This document shows, piece by piece, positions 7,435-14,116 of a stretch of 30,710 bases of DNA. Position 1 is the first letter of the stretch, and every line of letters starts with the position of its first letter. Under the pieces are notes generated by a model. That model worked only from the letters and a program-made list of their open reading frames with translations, searched no databases and was not told the origin of the DNA. The stretch lies in IMG/VR virus record IMGVR_UViG_3300042090_003220, positions 1 through 30,710 of that record; one strand, 5' to 3'. Both the position numbers and the translations under genes were made by a program. This stretch comes from a virus.

Positions 7435-7695
7435 ATGGATACATTGCTTTATATCATTTTATTCGCCGCCGGGTGTTTGACCGGATTTGGCTGGGGTGTT
7501 GCATTCGTGAACAAACGAATGAAGAAGCGCGTTCAAGTGGCCGAGGATGTCGCGAAAATCGCTTTGGGAACTTTGGTGGTAACACCGGGCGTCCAGGCGG
7601 GTGGACAACTGGGGAACTCGGGGCTGGAAAGCCCCGAGAACCGGCAGGCTGGAAAGCCTGCCCTACATGGTCAGGGGAGGACGCAGCATTTATGA
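7435..7695 (+). CDS. Small single-span membrane protein with repeat-derived tail
   Basis: An 86-residue protein: residues about 4-24 (LLYIILFAAGCLTGFGWGVAF) are one hydrophobic span, then NKRMKKR forms a positive-inside stop and a short helix (VAEDVAKIALGTL) follows. The rest (GLESPENRQAGKPAL and flanks) is encoded by a copy of the double-hairpin element, read in frame. I chose the ATG at 7435; the TTG at 7423 would add four residues. The stop overlaps the next ATG (ATGA). A holin-like or envelope role is possible from the topology, but nothing in the sequence proves it, and the tail may be dispensable. Confidence 0.6.
   Translation: MDTLLYIILFAAGCLTGFGWGVAFVNKRMKKRVQVAEDVAKIALGTLVVTPGVQAGGQLGNSGLESPENRQAGKPALHGQGRTQHL
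7620..7666 (+). repeat. Double-hairpin element, copy 1
   Basis: Stem 1 is GGGGCT/AGCCCC and stem 2 is GGCAGGCT/AGCCTGCC, each around a GGAA loop, joined by GAGAACC and ending in CTAC. This copy is translated in frame at the C-terminus of the gene starting at 7435. Confidence 0.93.
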
Positions 7696-7958
7696 CGAAC
7701 GAGGAGATCAAGGCGGGGTTGACGAGTTTGGAGCCGGGGCATCCGTTTGTGCTGGCGGTGACGGCGTTGCTGGCGCAGGAGGTGGCGGATGAGCAGAACG
7801 GGGCGATCCAGCCGCAACTGGCGGATGGCAGCCGGCAGTTCAACGCGGGGCGGCTGGCGCACGCGGTGGATTTTCAACGGGTGTTCAACGGCGTGGTCGA
7901 ACAAGCGCGCGGCGAAATGGCGGAAAGGCTCAACGCAGAGGCGCAGAGAAAGGAATGA
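7692..7958 (+). CDS. Hypothetical protein (88 aa), repeat-derived C-terminus
   Basis: I do not recognise this protein. It is helical (TNEEIKAGL; HPFVLAVTALLAQEVADEQNG; AHAVDFQRVFNGVVEQARGEM) and acidic, without Cys or a membrane span. It starts within an ATGA overlap with the upstream stop and itself ends in an ATGA overlap, so the three small genes 7435-8179 form a translationally coupled string after the portal. The last residues (LNAEAQRKE) are encoded by a CGCAGAG-type filler repeat that also supplies the AAAGGA-like ribosome-binding site for the next gene. Confidence 0.6.
   Translation: MTNEEIKAGLTSLEPGHPFVLAVTALLAQEVADEQNGAIQPQLADGSRQFNAGRLAHAVDFQRVFNGVVEQARGEMAERLNAEAQRKE
7932..7953 (+). 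repeat. CGCAGAG filler inside a gene end
   Basis: AACGCAGAGGCGCAGAGAAAGG, split here as AACGCAGAGG and CGCAGAGAAAGG, matches the filler at 18517-18593. It is translated in frame and doubles as the ribosome-binding region of the gene at 7955. Confidence 0.65.
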
Positions 7959-8179
7959 GCTACAAACATTCCAGCCGGTGGAGTTTTGGGGACACGATCT
8001 GGCACAAGGTGACGAAGGACAAGGGGATGATCGTGGCGATCCATCTGCGCAACAACAGTCCGCCGAATTACGGGGTGATCTGGGAGGATGATCGGGAGGA
8101 CAAATGCCACATGGAGTTTGAATTGACGGATGTGGAACCGGCGAAGTTTGAGGCGGAAACGAAGGCTGATGACGCTTAA
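7955..8179 (+). CDS. Small SH3-like beta protein (74 aa)
   Basis: Small protein with alternating beta strands (FGDTIWHKVTKDKGMIVAIHLR, then YGVIWEDD and CHMEFELTDVE). The pattern of a GD turn, a KG turn and a WEDD strand is typical of SH3- or Tudor-like barrels found in small phage proteins; no family name can be given. The ATG overlaps the previous stop and AAAGGA precedes it. It is the last gene before the 43-base repeat and the terminator at 8242. Its role is unknown. Confidence 0.6.
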   Translation: MSYKHSSRWSFGDTIWHKVTKDKGMIVAIHLRNNSPPNYGVIWEDDREDKCHMEFELTDVEPAKFEAETKADDA

Positions 8180-8222
8180 TTTGTCCTGAATTGTCCTTGG
8201 TTGGGCCGGATTGTCCGGCGGG
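8180..8222 (+). repeat. 43-base direct repeat, copy 2
   Basis: Differs from 4915-4957 only by C for T in the GGGC(T/C)GGA part. It starts at the stop of the preceding gene and lies 20 bases before a terminator. Confidence 0.9.
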
Positions 8223-8241
8223 GGATTTACTAAAGTTTTGG

Positions 8242-8279
8242 CCCGTGTTTGGCTCTCACCAGACACGGGTTTTCTGTTT
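8242..8279 (+). terminator. Intrinsic terminator before the scaffold-capsid block
   Basis: CCCGTGT at 8242-8248 pairs with ACACGGG at 8263-8269. A T-G wobble and TGG/CCA continue the stem inward to 11 pairs with loop CTCTCA. TTTTCTGTTT follows directly. It separates the terminase-portal block from the scaffold and capsid genes, so the latter need their own promoter, which I could not identify. Confidence 0.85.
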
Positions 8280-8345
8280 GGTCCCGAGGGGCGTGGCCCC
8301 GAATCCAGACTGGTCTGAGAACACCGACTTGCAGGTTTAAAACGC

Positions 8346-9659
8346 ATGAGCACTCCAAATCCGAAAGCGGCAGCAGGCACCGCTCAACCAACTGCGAAGA
8401 CCGAAACATCCGACGGGCCGCTGATTCCGGGGCGCGCGGATATTCTGAAAAGTTTTGCGGACCTCGCGGAGAGCGGGTCGCGGGCGCTTTCAGAAAAGAA
8501 ACCGGAAGAAAAGGTCGCGCCGGCTGCTGCCGGTGGCGAGAAACCAAAAGTTCTTTCTCAAGTTGAAGCTACTGAAGCGATCGCCGATCCGAAGGCGGAA
8601 GCGACGCAAGAGACGGAAGCGGAAAAGCAAGCACGCGAAACCACGGAGGCGGCCGAACTGGCGGAACGGGCGAAGGCGACGGGGCTAACACCGGTCGAGC
8701 AGAAGACGGCGGAAGATCTGGCGCTGAAGGAGTTGACGGAGCGGGCGACGAAGGCGGGCAAGACGGTCGAGGAGCAGTTCGCATTGGAAGAGGCCGAGGA
8801 AGCGAAGGCGGCCGGCGGCGGCGAGGAGGATCACCTGGCGGAAGATGCGGAGCTGAAAACGGCGCTGACGCCGGAGACCCAGGAGAAGATCAATAAACGC
8901 ATCGGCAAAGAGGTCGCAAAGACGAAGGCGGCCGTGGAAGCCAAGGCGGCGCTGGAGACGAAGCTGGCCGAGGCGGAACGCAAGCTCACGGAAGCTCCCA
9001 GGGCGGTGACGGCCACGGCGACGGGACCGCTGGCGAATGTGACGACGGTCGAAGGACTCCGGGCCGAGGAGGCGAAGGCGAACGAGGCGATCAACCAAGC
9101 CGAGGATCTGTTGCTGGCGCTGGAGGATTCACCGGAAGAGGTGGAGGCCACGCTGAAGACCGCGAAGGTGGCGCTGGACGAGTACACGCCGGCGGCGATG
9201 CGGCGGTACCTGGCCAACCTGAAGGCGAACGCGACAAAGTTTGTGCGGACGCAGATCCCGGCCCGGGCGACGTGGCTGCAGAAGGCGGACGTGGCGGCGG
9301 CGCAGGCGCTGAAGCTGATGCCGGAGCTGGCGGACAAGAACAGTCCGCGGGCGAAGAAGTTCTGGGAGATCACAAACGCGATGCCTTCGATCAAAAACGA
9401 AGCCGGGTGGACGAAGATGGTGGCCGTCCAGGTGCTTGGACTCGAACGGTTGGGCGAGCTGGAAACGGCGGCGGCGAAGCCGGCACCGGTGAAGGTCAAG
9501 CCGCGGGTGAAGCCGGTGGTGATCCCGAGTCCGAAGGGGACGCCGGCGGGCGGGGCGCCCCGGCGGGCAAACAAGAATGAGGTGGATGCGGAGACCGCTT
9601 CAGCAGCTTTGAACGGAGACAAGAACGCGAAATGGAAAATTTTGGAAGGTTTGTTTTGA
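8346..9659 (+). CDS. Scaffolding-like protein
   Basis: A 437-residue highly charged helical protein placed between portal and major capsid protein, the classic site for a scaffold that guides prohead assembly and then leaves. The N-terminal half is Ala/Glu/Lys-rich (KAEATQETEAEKQARETTEAAELAERAKATG and similar coiled-coil stretches). The middle continues as coiled coil (AALETKLAEAERKLTEA; INQAEDLLLALEDSPEEVEATLK). The C-terminal part is basic and Pro-rich (KVKPRVKPVVIPSPKGTP) and may contact the capsid protein, as basic scaffold tails do. No protease motif is seen. The start at 8346 has only a weak AGG upstream. Function rests on position and composition. Confidence 0.7.
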   Translation: MSTPNPKAAAGTAQPTAKTETSDGPLIPGRADILKSFADLAESGSRALSEKKPEEKVAPAAAGGEKPKVLSQVEATEAIADPKAEATQETEAEKQARETTEAAELAERAKATGLTPVEQKTAEDLALKELTERATKAGKTVEEQFALEEAEEAKAAGGGEEDHLAEDAELKTALTPETQEKINKRIGKEVAKTKAAVEAKAALETKLAEAERKLTEAPRAVTATATGPLANVTTVEGLRAEEAKANEAINQAEDLLLALEDSPEEVEATLKTAKVALDEYTPAAMRRYLANLKANATKFVRTQIPARATWLQKADVAAAQALKLMPELADKNSPRAKKFWEITNAMPSIKNEAGWTKMVAVQVLGLERLGELETAAAKPAPVKVKPRVKPVVIPSPKGTPAGGAPRRANKNEVDAETASAALNGDKNAKWKILEGLF

Positions 9660-9663
9660 CGAC

Positions 9664-9710
9664 GGGACTGGAAAGTCCCGTGAACCGGCAGGCTGGAAAG
9701 CCTGCCCTAC
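9664..9710 (+). repeat. Double-hairpin element, copy 2 (compensatory variant)
   Basis: Stem 1 reads GGGACT/AGTCCC here, changed on both arms relative to GGGGCT/AGCCCC so pairing is kept; stem 2 and both GGAA loops are unchanged. It lies between the scaffold-like and capsid genes. Confidence 0.93.
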
Positions 9711-9743
9711 AAAAGAACCGGCCAAGGAAATGGAGACTGTTTT

Positions 9744-10757
9744 ATGAGTCAATTAGTGGAACCGAATCAGGTGGGCAAGCGGGAAATGCTGTTCGACCTG
9801 ATCGCCCTTGACGATTTCAAGGAAAAACCGCTGCTGGCGATGATCCCGAAGGAGCAGAAGCTGGCGAACATGCGGCTGGACTGGCAGGCGGACATCTATG
9901 ATGTGCCGAACACGAGCGGCGTGGCGGATGGTGTGCCGGTGAAGAACATCGAGAACGCGGCGCAGTTCCGCCAGCGGCTGGAGGTGTACGCGCAGCAGTT
10001 CCGCCGGACGTTCGGCGTGGGCCACATCGCGGAGGAGATCTCGAATGTCGCCGGCGCGAAGAGCGGCGAGATGGCGCGGAGCCTGGAAAAGAAGATGGAG
10101 GAGATCAGCCGCGACATCGAGGTGGCGATCGGGAGCGACAATGACACGCAACTGGAGGCCTCGGAGGCGAAGCCGTACAAGATGCGCGGGCTGGGCTCGT
10201 GGTTGAACAACACGGCGCAGGCGACCTTGCCGGTGCCGGCGAACTTCCTGACGCCGGCGACGAGCATCGACACGACGCCGACGCCGAACCTGACGGAAAG
10301 CGTGTTCAAGGGCGTGCTGGAAAGCGTGTTCACCCAATACGGCAAGAGCCAAGATCTGCCGCTGGTCTGCGGGACGGCCTTGAAGAAGGCGATCACGAAC
10401 TTCACCCAGGCGGCGAGCGGGACGACGAACACGCAGGTGGCGCTGCGGACGTTCAACCAGGACATCGACGAAAAGAAAGTCACGACGAACGTGATGATCT
10501 ATGAGGGCGATTTCAACCAGGTGCATCTCCACACGAGTTTGCTGCTGGCGAACACGGGGACGCGGAATCCGAGCGCGGCGGGCAAGGCGCGCGGTTATCT
10601 GATCCCGATGGACCGCTTCGCGCTGAGCTGGGGCTGGCAGCCGAAGGTGACGCCGTTGCCGGAAGACGGTTCCGGGCCGCGGGCGATGTTGACGGCGGTG
10701 CTGGGGTTGATCGACAAAAATCCGTTGATCGGCGGGAAGTTTGCGGCGGCGAATTGA
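9744..10757 (+). CDS. Major capsid protein, DUF5309 (HK97-fold) type
   Basis: Shell-forming protein of the head. The 337 residues follow the DUF5309 pattern: an N-terminal part with PLLAMIPKEQKLANMRLDWQADIYD, a QFRQRL...QQFRRTFGVGHIAEEISNVAG block, a long helix (MARSLEKKMEEISRDIEVAIGSDND), then KMRGLGSWL, and a C-terminal beta region with NVMIYEGDFNQVHLH ending in a receding LTAVLGLIDKNPLIGG. No protease or extra domain is fused. The ATG at 9744 is preceded by AAGGAAATGGAG at a somewhat long distance. It follows the scaffold-like gene, separated by the double-hairpin element. Family recognition is from memory of the conserved pattern. Confidence 0.86.
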   Translation: MSQLVEPNQVGKREMLFDLIALDDFKEKPLLAMIPKEQKLANMRLDWQADIYDVPNTSGVADGVPVKNIENAAQFRQRLEVYAQQFRRTFGVGHIAEEISNVAGAKSGEMARSLEKKMEEISRDIEVAIGSDNDTQLEASEAKPYKMRGLGSWLNNTAQATLPVPANFLTPATSIDTTPTPNLTESVFKGVLESVFTQYGKSQDLPLVCGTALKKAITNFTQAASGTTNTQVALRTFNQDIDEKKVTTNVMIYEGDFNQVHLHTSLLLANTGTRNPSAAGKARGYLIPMDRFALSWGWQPKVTPLPEDGSGPRAMLTAVLGLIDKNPLIGGKFAAAN

Positions 10758-10765
10758 AAAAGTTG

Positions 10766-10786
10766 GCCCGGCCGGGACGGCTGGGC
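10766..10786 (+). repeat. GCCCGGCC hairpin, copy 1
   Basis: GCCCGGCC and GGCTGGGC pair (one G-T) around GGGAC, preceded by AAAAAGTTG. A close relative with the same left flank is at 11439-11459. Confidence 0.7.
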
Positions 10787-10794
10787 GAATTGGT

Positions 10795-10816
10795 CACAGG
10801 CGGGACGCCTGTGCTA
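10795..10816 (+). repeat. Single-hairpin relative of the double-hairpin element
   Basis: CACAGGCG and CGCCTGTG form a perfect 8-bp stem around GGA and the element ends in CTAC, like the larger elements. It lies 26 bases before the ATG at 10843. Confidence 0.75.
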
Positions 10817-10842
10817 CAAACGAAAATTAAAAATAAATTATT

Positions 10843-11283
10843 ATGCAAATCGTACCTTTGGTGATCGAGGAGGCCGCTTACAGCGGGTTCACTCAAAAAA
10901 TCATCCTGACGGCGGCGGACATCATCCTGCTCACGAGCGGGACGGCGGCGAGCATCTTTCCGGACTTCAACGTGGCGACGCAGTTTGCGGCGGGCACGTA
11001 CATCACGGATCTGGCGATCAATGTGAAGACGGCGTTCACCGGGCAGGCGGGCACGTTGACAATGGCGTTGACGGACACGGCGGCGAATGCGTTGAGCGCG
11101 GCGGGCCTGAGCCTGACGGCGGCGGGCTGGCTGGCGAGCTACAACCTGACGAAGCCGATCCTGGAGACGGCCGTGGGCCAGATCCTGGCGACGATCACGA
11201 GCCAGAACGCGATCACGGGCTGGACGGCGGGCGAGGTGCACATTTACCTGGCGTTGAGCGATCTGAACACGCTGGACCGGTGA
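10843..11283 (+). CDS. Probable capsid-associated structural protein (146 aa)
   Basis: I do not recognise a family. Position directly after the major capsid protein and a beta-rich, Ala/Thr-rich sequence (TQKIILTAADIILLTSG; FAAGTYITDLAINVKTAF; AGEVHIYLALSDLNTLD) with no cysteine suggest a head decoration or head-completion protein. The C-terminal strand pattern is regular, as in small beta-barrel cement proteins. The start at 10843 is preceded by an A/T-only leader without a Shine-Dalgarno sequence, nearly the same as the leader at 11485. It ends the second transcription block, 105 bases before a terminator. Confidence 0.62.
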   Translation: MQIVPLVIEEAAYSGFTQKIILTAADIILLTSGTAASIFPDFNVATQFAAGTYITDLAINVKTAFTGQAGTLTMALTDTAANALSAAGLSLTAAGWLASYNLTKPILETAVGQILATITSQNAITGWTAGEVHIYLALSDLNTLDR

Positions 11284-11292
11284 GTGAAACAC

Positions 11293-11339
11293 GGGGCTGG
11301 AAAGCCCCGTGAACCGGCAGGCTGGAAAGCCTGCCCTAC
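11293..11339 (+). repeat. Double-hairpin element, copy 3
   Basis: Canonical form: GGGGCT/AGCCCC and GGCAGGCT/AGCCTGCC stems with GGAA loops, GTGAACC linker, CTAC end. It starts 10 bases after the stop of the preceding gene. Confidence 0.93.
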
Positions 11340-11350
11340 GGCAAATGATT

Positions 11351-11380
11351 GCCCGCGACGGATGGCAAGCCGGCGCGGGC
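11351..11380 (+). other. GC hairpin upstream of terminator
   Basis: GCCCGCG at 11351-11357 pairs with CGCGGGC at 11374-11380 around 16 bases. It may be part of the compound terminator that follows. Confidence 0.5.
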
Positions 11381-11387
11381 GGCTTGG

Positions 11388-11427
11388 GGCGGTCGGTGGT
11401 TTTGCGAGGTTCCACCGGCCGCCTTTT
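11388..11427 (+). terminator. Intrinsic terminator after the capsid genes
   Basis: GGCGGTCGGTGG at 11388-11399 pairs with CCACCGGCCGCC at 11412-11423 (12 pairs, one T-G) around TTTTGCGAGGTT, followed by TTTT and seven A. The A-run would extend the reverse-strand U-tract, but all genes here are forward. It closes the scaffold-capsid block. Confidence 0.85.
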
Positions 11428-11438
11428 AAAAAAAGTTA

Positions 11439-11459
11439 GCCCGGCCGAGACGGGCCGGG
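11439..11459 (+). repeat. GCCCGGCC hairpin, copy 2
   Basis: CCCGGCC and GGCCGGG form a 7-bp stem around GAGACG. The left flank AAAAAGTTAG matches AAAAAGTTGG of copy 1, and both copies are followed by an ACGAAAAT-type leader before a gene. Confidence 0.7.
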
Positions 11460-11484
11460 ATACGGCAACGAAAATCAAACTATT

Positions 11485-11931
11485 ATGAAAACAATGAAAA
11501 CATTATTGGCGGTGGCGGTGACGGCGGCGGCGTTGGTGCTGGGGGCGGCGGTGCAGGCGAGTCCGGGATGGGATAACGGGACGTTGACGAACACGCTCTC
11601 GGTGATCAGCAATGCGACGAGCACGGTGGTGCAGAGCCAGCCGTACTGGGTTTCCCCCGGCGCGGACCTGGCGGTGTTTCCCCGGTTCAACGGGACGGGG
11701 AACACGAACATCGTGTTCGGGTTCGACGTGTATGACGGGCAGAACTGGAGCACGACGCAGCCGCTGGCAGCGACGAACAGCTGCAACTACGGGACGAACG
11801 TGACGGGGATGGCGATCTTCACGAAGGCGCAGCTCGTGGGGGTGCAGCAGATCCGGTGGGATTACACCCAGACGACGGATTTCACGAACATCCAGTTGTA
11901 CGGGATCGATTATCAGTCGTATCACCAATAA
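11485..11931 (+). CDS. Secreted-type protein in the virion gene block (148 aa)
   Basis: Residues 1-25 are a textbook Sec signal peptide: basic start (MKTMK), hydrophobic core (LLAVAVTAAALVLGAAV) and an AVQA-S cleavage site. The mature part is beta-rich with Asn, Thr and Trp (YWVSPGADLAVFPRF; IVFGFDVYDGQNWSTTQPLA; VQQIRWDYTQTTDF) and resembles small jelly-roll or fibre-tip domains, but I cannot name a family. It is the first gene after a terminator. A signal peptide is unexpected for a protein assembled into virions in the cytoplasm. It may have been acquired from the host, act on the cell surface, or use the segment as a membrane anchor. Confidence 0.7.
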   Translation: MKTMKTLLAVAVTAAALVLGAAVQASPGWDNGTLTNTLSVISNATSTVVQSQPYWVSPGADLAVFPRFNGTGNTNIVFGFDVYDGQNWSTTQPLAATNSCNYGTNVTGMAIFTKAQLVGVQQIRWDYTQTTDFTNIQLYGIDYQSYHQ

Positions 11932-11942
11932 GGCCTCTGACA

Positions 11943-11973
11943 GTCCCGGCGTCTGGACGGCGGACGCCGGGAC
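11943..11973 (+). repeat. GTCCCGGCGTC hairpin
   Basis: GTCCCGGCGTC and GACGCCGGGAC form a perfect 11-bp stem around TGGACGGCG, 11 bases after a stop codon. No U-tract follows. The left arm recurs inside the gene at 22565 (22961-22971). Confidence 0.8.
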
Positions 11974-12001
11974 CACTCAATCACGTTAGGAAGAAAAGAA
12001 C

Positions 12002-12457
12002 ATGAGCCAAGGTTTCCAGGTGGATTTGAGCGCGCTGCCGGCGGCGGTGGTGGAGGAGTTTCGGCTGGGCCGGCTGGCGCGGGAGGTGCACACGCTGCGC
12101 CAGGCGCCGAAGGTGCAGGCGCAGATCGCGAAGGAGAATGCGGGGGAGCATCGGGCCATGAACGGGCTGGGGCGGTTGCGGATGGTGGTGGGCCCGGATG
12201 CGTTTCATTACTGGGGGCGTCGGCTGGGGTACGAATGCTGGCGGGACAAGGCGTTTCTGAACGAGTTTGAGCGGGATAATCCGGCGGTGCGGGTGAAGTG
12301 CGGGGGGACGAAAATACAGGTGGGGTATCGGCCGAGCTTGGCGCTGCAGGTGAAATTTCCGGAGCGGGTGGACACGGGGCTGGAAAGCCCCGTGAACCGG
12401 CAGGCTGGAAAGCCTGCCCTACAGGCGGCGGCGGACACCAAACTGATCATCGCATGA
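12002..12457 (+). CDS. Hypothetical phage protein (151 aa), repeat-derived tail
   Basis: The N-terminal half is helical and basic (VVEEFRLGRLAREVHTLRQAPKVQAQIAKE). The middle has an aromatic, conserved-looking stretch (MVVGPDAFHYWGRRLGYECWRDKAFLNEFERDNP) followed by short strands (KIQVGYRPSLALQVKFP). The last part (TGLESPVNRQAGKPAL) is a double-hairpin element read in frame. The ATG at 12002 has AGGAAG upstream. The stop overlaps the next gene by four bases (ATGA). The order before an adaptor-like gene and the aromatic core suggest a head-tail joining accessory, but no family is recognised. Confidence 0.65.
   Translation: MSQGFQVDLSALPAAVVEEFRLGRLAREVHTLRQAPKVQAQIAKENAGEHRAMNGLGRLRMVVGPDAFHYWGRRLGYECWRDKAFLNEFERDNPAVRVKCGGTKIQVGYRPSLALQVKFPERVDTGLESPVNRQAGKPALQAAADTKLIIA
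12376..12422 (+). repeat. Double-hairpin element, copy 4
   Basis: Canonical sequence with GTGAACC linker. It is translated in the same frame as copy 1, giving nearly the same residues at the end of an unrelated protein. Confidence 0.93.
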
Positions 12458-13602
12458 CTTTTGAGACAACAGATTTTGAGGATGTGCTCCGCGAGGCGTG
12501 CGAGGAGGTGGACTTGGATCCGGAGAATTTGAGCGCGCAGGATTTTCGGGCGATGCGGCGGTATGCCAAGAAGCGGCTGGAGGTGGCGTGGGAATATCAT
12601 TTTTGGCCGACGCTGGGGACGGTGGAGCAGCGGTTCTTTCGGCCGGCGTGGTCGGCCACGACGACGTACCAGCAGGCCGCACTAAGTGCGACTGGTACGC
12701 TGCAAGACAACAGCGCCAACGAGGTCTTTTACGCGCCGACGCAGTTGTACTACCTGAGCCTGGCGCCGAACAACCTGAACAATCCGCCGGCGGATATCAA
12801 CGGGAACACGGATAACGCGCATTGGGCGGTGGCGTACGTGGGTTGTTTCAATGCGAATTTTGGGCTGGGCGCCACGGGCGGCTGGCCGGCGATCTTTCCG
12901 GTATACGCGGCGCAGACGTGGGATCCGACGGTGGCGTATGTCCAGGGCAACCAGGTCGGGTATGCCGGCCAGATGTACCAGATGTACGCGGCGGCCGCGG
13001 CGGCGGGCGATCTGCCGACGGATACGGCGAACTGGGGCTTGCTGGTGCCGTTTGATGCGTATGTGAGCTATACGCAGACGAACCAGACGGCGATCGGGAT
13101 CGTGCAGGCGGCGTACACGGCGGATCCGCGGACGACGACGCGGGGGCATGAGGTGAACTGGGATCTGTCCGAGCGCGGGGTGCAGGTGCATACGCCGTGT
13201 CCGTTCATCTGGCTGGATTACCGGGGGCGCTGCGTGAAGCTGGGCGGGGAGATCTGGAACGGGGAGGCGGCGTACGCGGCCGGGGCGATGATGTATTACT
13301 CGAGCGCGAGCACGCCGGGGAACTTTTACACGGCGGCGAGCGGGACGGCGGCGGGGCAGAGTCCGGACACGGCTCCAAACGTCTGGACGGTGGTGGCGAT
13401 CCCCCGGCTGTTTCACAAGTACCTGGTCCTGGGCATGGCGGCGGATTACATGAAAGCCGGTTTAGGATCGGGGCTCAATCAGTTTCAAGGTTCGCAGGGG
13501 CAGCTGCTGTTGAACCTGGCGCAGACGGCGTTGGACGATCAGAAGTCGTTGCTGGTGGGGCAGCAGGGGCAGCGGATCAAGACGGTGGTGCAAACAAGGT
13601 GA
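12454..13602 (+). CDS. Adaptor-like protein with carbohydrate-binding-like modules
   Basis: Residues 1-60 (TTDFEDVLREACEEVDLD; FRAMRRYAKKRLEVAWEYHFWP) and 315-382 (LFHKYLVLGMAADYMKAGLG; LLLNLAQTALDDQKSLL) are helical and resemble the two halves of a podovirus head-tail adaptor (T7 gp11 or P22 gp4 type), which seals the portal and seats the nozzle. Between them are three beta modules. The clearest, about 155-195, has TWDPTVAYVQGNQVGYAGQMYQM and GDLPTDTANW, the pattern of chitin-binding CBM5/12 modules; looser copies are at about 65-122 and 266-312. The total of 382 residues is about twice the usual adaptor. The gene at 17896 looks like a simple adaptor of the same type. Adaptor role and module identity are both inferred. 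Confidence 0.6.
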   Translation: MTFETTDFEDVLREACEEVDLDPENLSAQDFRAMRRYAKKRLEVAWEYHFWPTLGTVEQRFFRPAWSATTTYQQAALSATGTLQDNSANEVFYAPTQLYYLSLAPNNLNNPPADINGNTDNAHWAVAYVGCFNANFGLGATGGWPAIFPVYAAQTWDPTVAYVQGNQVGYAGQMYQMYAAAAAAGDLPTDTANWGLLVPFDAYVSYTQTNQTAIGIVQAAYTADPRTTTRGHEVNWDLSERGVQVHTPCPFIWLDYRGRCVKLGGEIWNGEAAYAAGAMMYYSSASTPGNFYTAASGTAAGQSPDTAPNVWTVVAIPRLFHKYLVLGMAADYMKAGLGSGLNQFQGSQGQLLLNLAQTALDDQKSLLVGQQGQRIKTVVQTR

Positions 13603-13699
13603 AGAGTTACATGAGTTGAATGGTTAAATGAGTTAAATGGTGGAAAAACTGAAGAAGTAACTCGCTGAAGAGTTACATGGTTAAATAGAAAGAAAATTT
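13603..13699 (+). repeat. GAAGAGTTACATGGTTAAATG filler array
   Basis: About 97 bases of A/T-rich short repeats: GAAGAGTTACATG occurs twice (13601 and 13667) with GGTTAAATGAGTTAAATGG words between. GCTGAAGAGTTA is shared with 7401-7412. AGAAAG near the end may be a weak ribosome-binding site. No gene is seen here. Confidence 0.7.
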
Positions 13700-14086
13700 A
13701 TGGGTTTACGAACTGTGCAGATTGCGGGGGGTGACCAGGCGGGCACCAATACGAATGCCGGGAGCTGGGCGGCGGCGACGCAGGTGGCGGCGGTGCCGTT
13801 GAAGCTGCACAAGCTGGTGGTGTTTGTGCCGACGGCGATCGGCGCGAACCGGGTGATCTGGCTGCTGGATGTGGCGGCCGGGGACAACACGGCGAAGGAT
13901 CCGATCCCGCTGCTGTGTCCGCCGGGCTATACCACGACGCTGGATTTTGGGGATGGCGGGCTGCAGTTCTCGAACGGGCTGTACATCGTGGTGTGCACGA
14001 ACGAGCCGGCGGGGCCGACGACGGCGCAGGTGGTGGGGGCGGCGAATGATGCGCGGGTGGAGGTGAATTACCGGCTCAAATTCTAG
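13700..14086 (+). CDS. Beta-rich structural protein candidate (128 aa)
   Basis: I do not recognise a family. The sequence alternates strands and turns (LKLHKLVVFVPTAIGANRVIWLLDVAAGD; GYTTTLDFGDGGLQFSNGLYIVVCTN; AQVVGAANDARVEVNYRLKF), giving a probable jelly-roll or Ig-like fold without signal peptide. The SNGLYIVVC phrase is reminiscent of phage proteins that describe a position-dependent surface strand, but this is weak. It sits between the adaptor-like gene and a fibre gene, so a tail or head-surface component is likely. The start follows A-rich filler. Confidence 0.6.
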   Translation: MGLRTVQIAGGDQAGTNTNAGSWAAATQVAAVPLKLHKLVVFVPTAIGANRVIWLLDVAAGDNTAKDPIPLLCPPGYTTTLDFGDGGLQFSNGLYIVVCTNEPAGPTTAQVVGAANDARVEVNYRLKF

Positions 14087-14089
14087 ACA

Positions 14090-14113
14090 CGAATTTCACT
14101 AATTTTCACGAAT
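14090..14113 (+). repeat. CGAATTTCAC filler, copy 1
   Basis: CGAATTTCACTAATTTTCACGAAT, given here as CGAATTTCACTA and ATTTTCACGAAT, matches 16022-16045 at 21 of 24 positions. It fills most of the gap before the ATG at 14117, leaving no Shine-Dalgarno sequence. Confidence 0.75.
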
Positions 14114-14116
14114 CGA

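Noticed and set aside
7620-7666. Double-hairpin elements as intrinsic terminators
   Set aside because: No U-tract follows any copy, and some lie inside coding sequence or just before a start codon.
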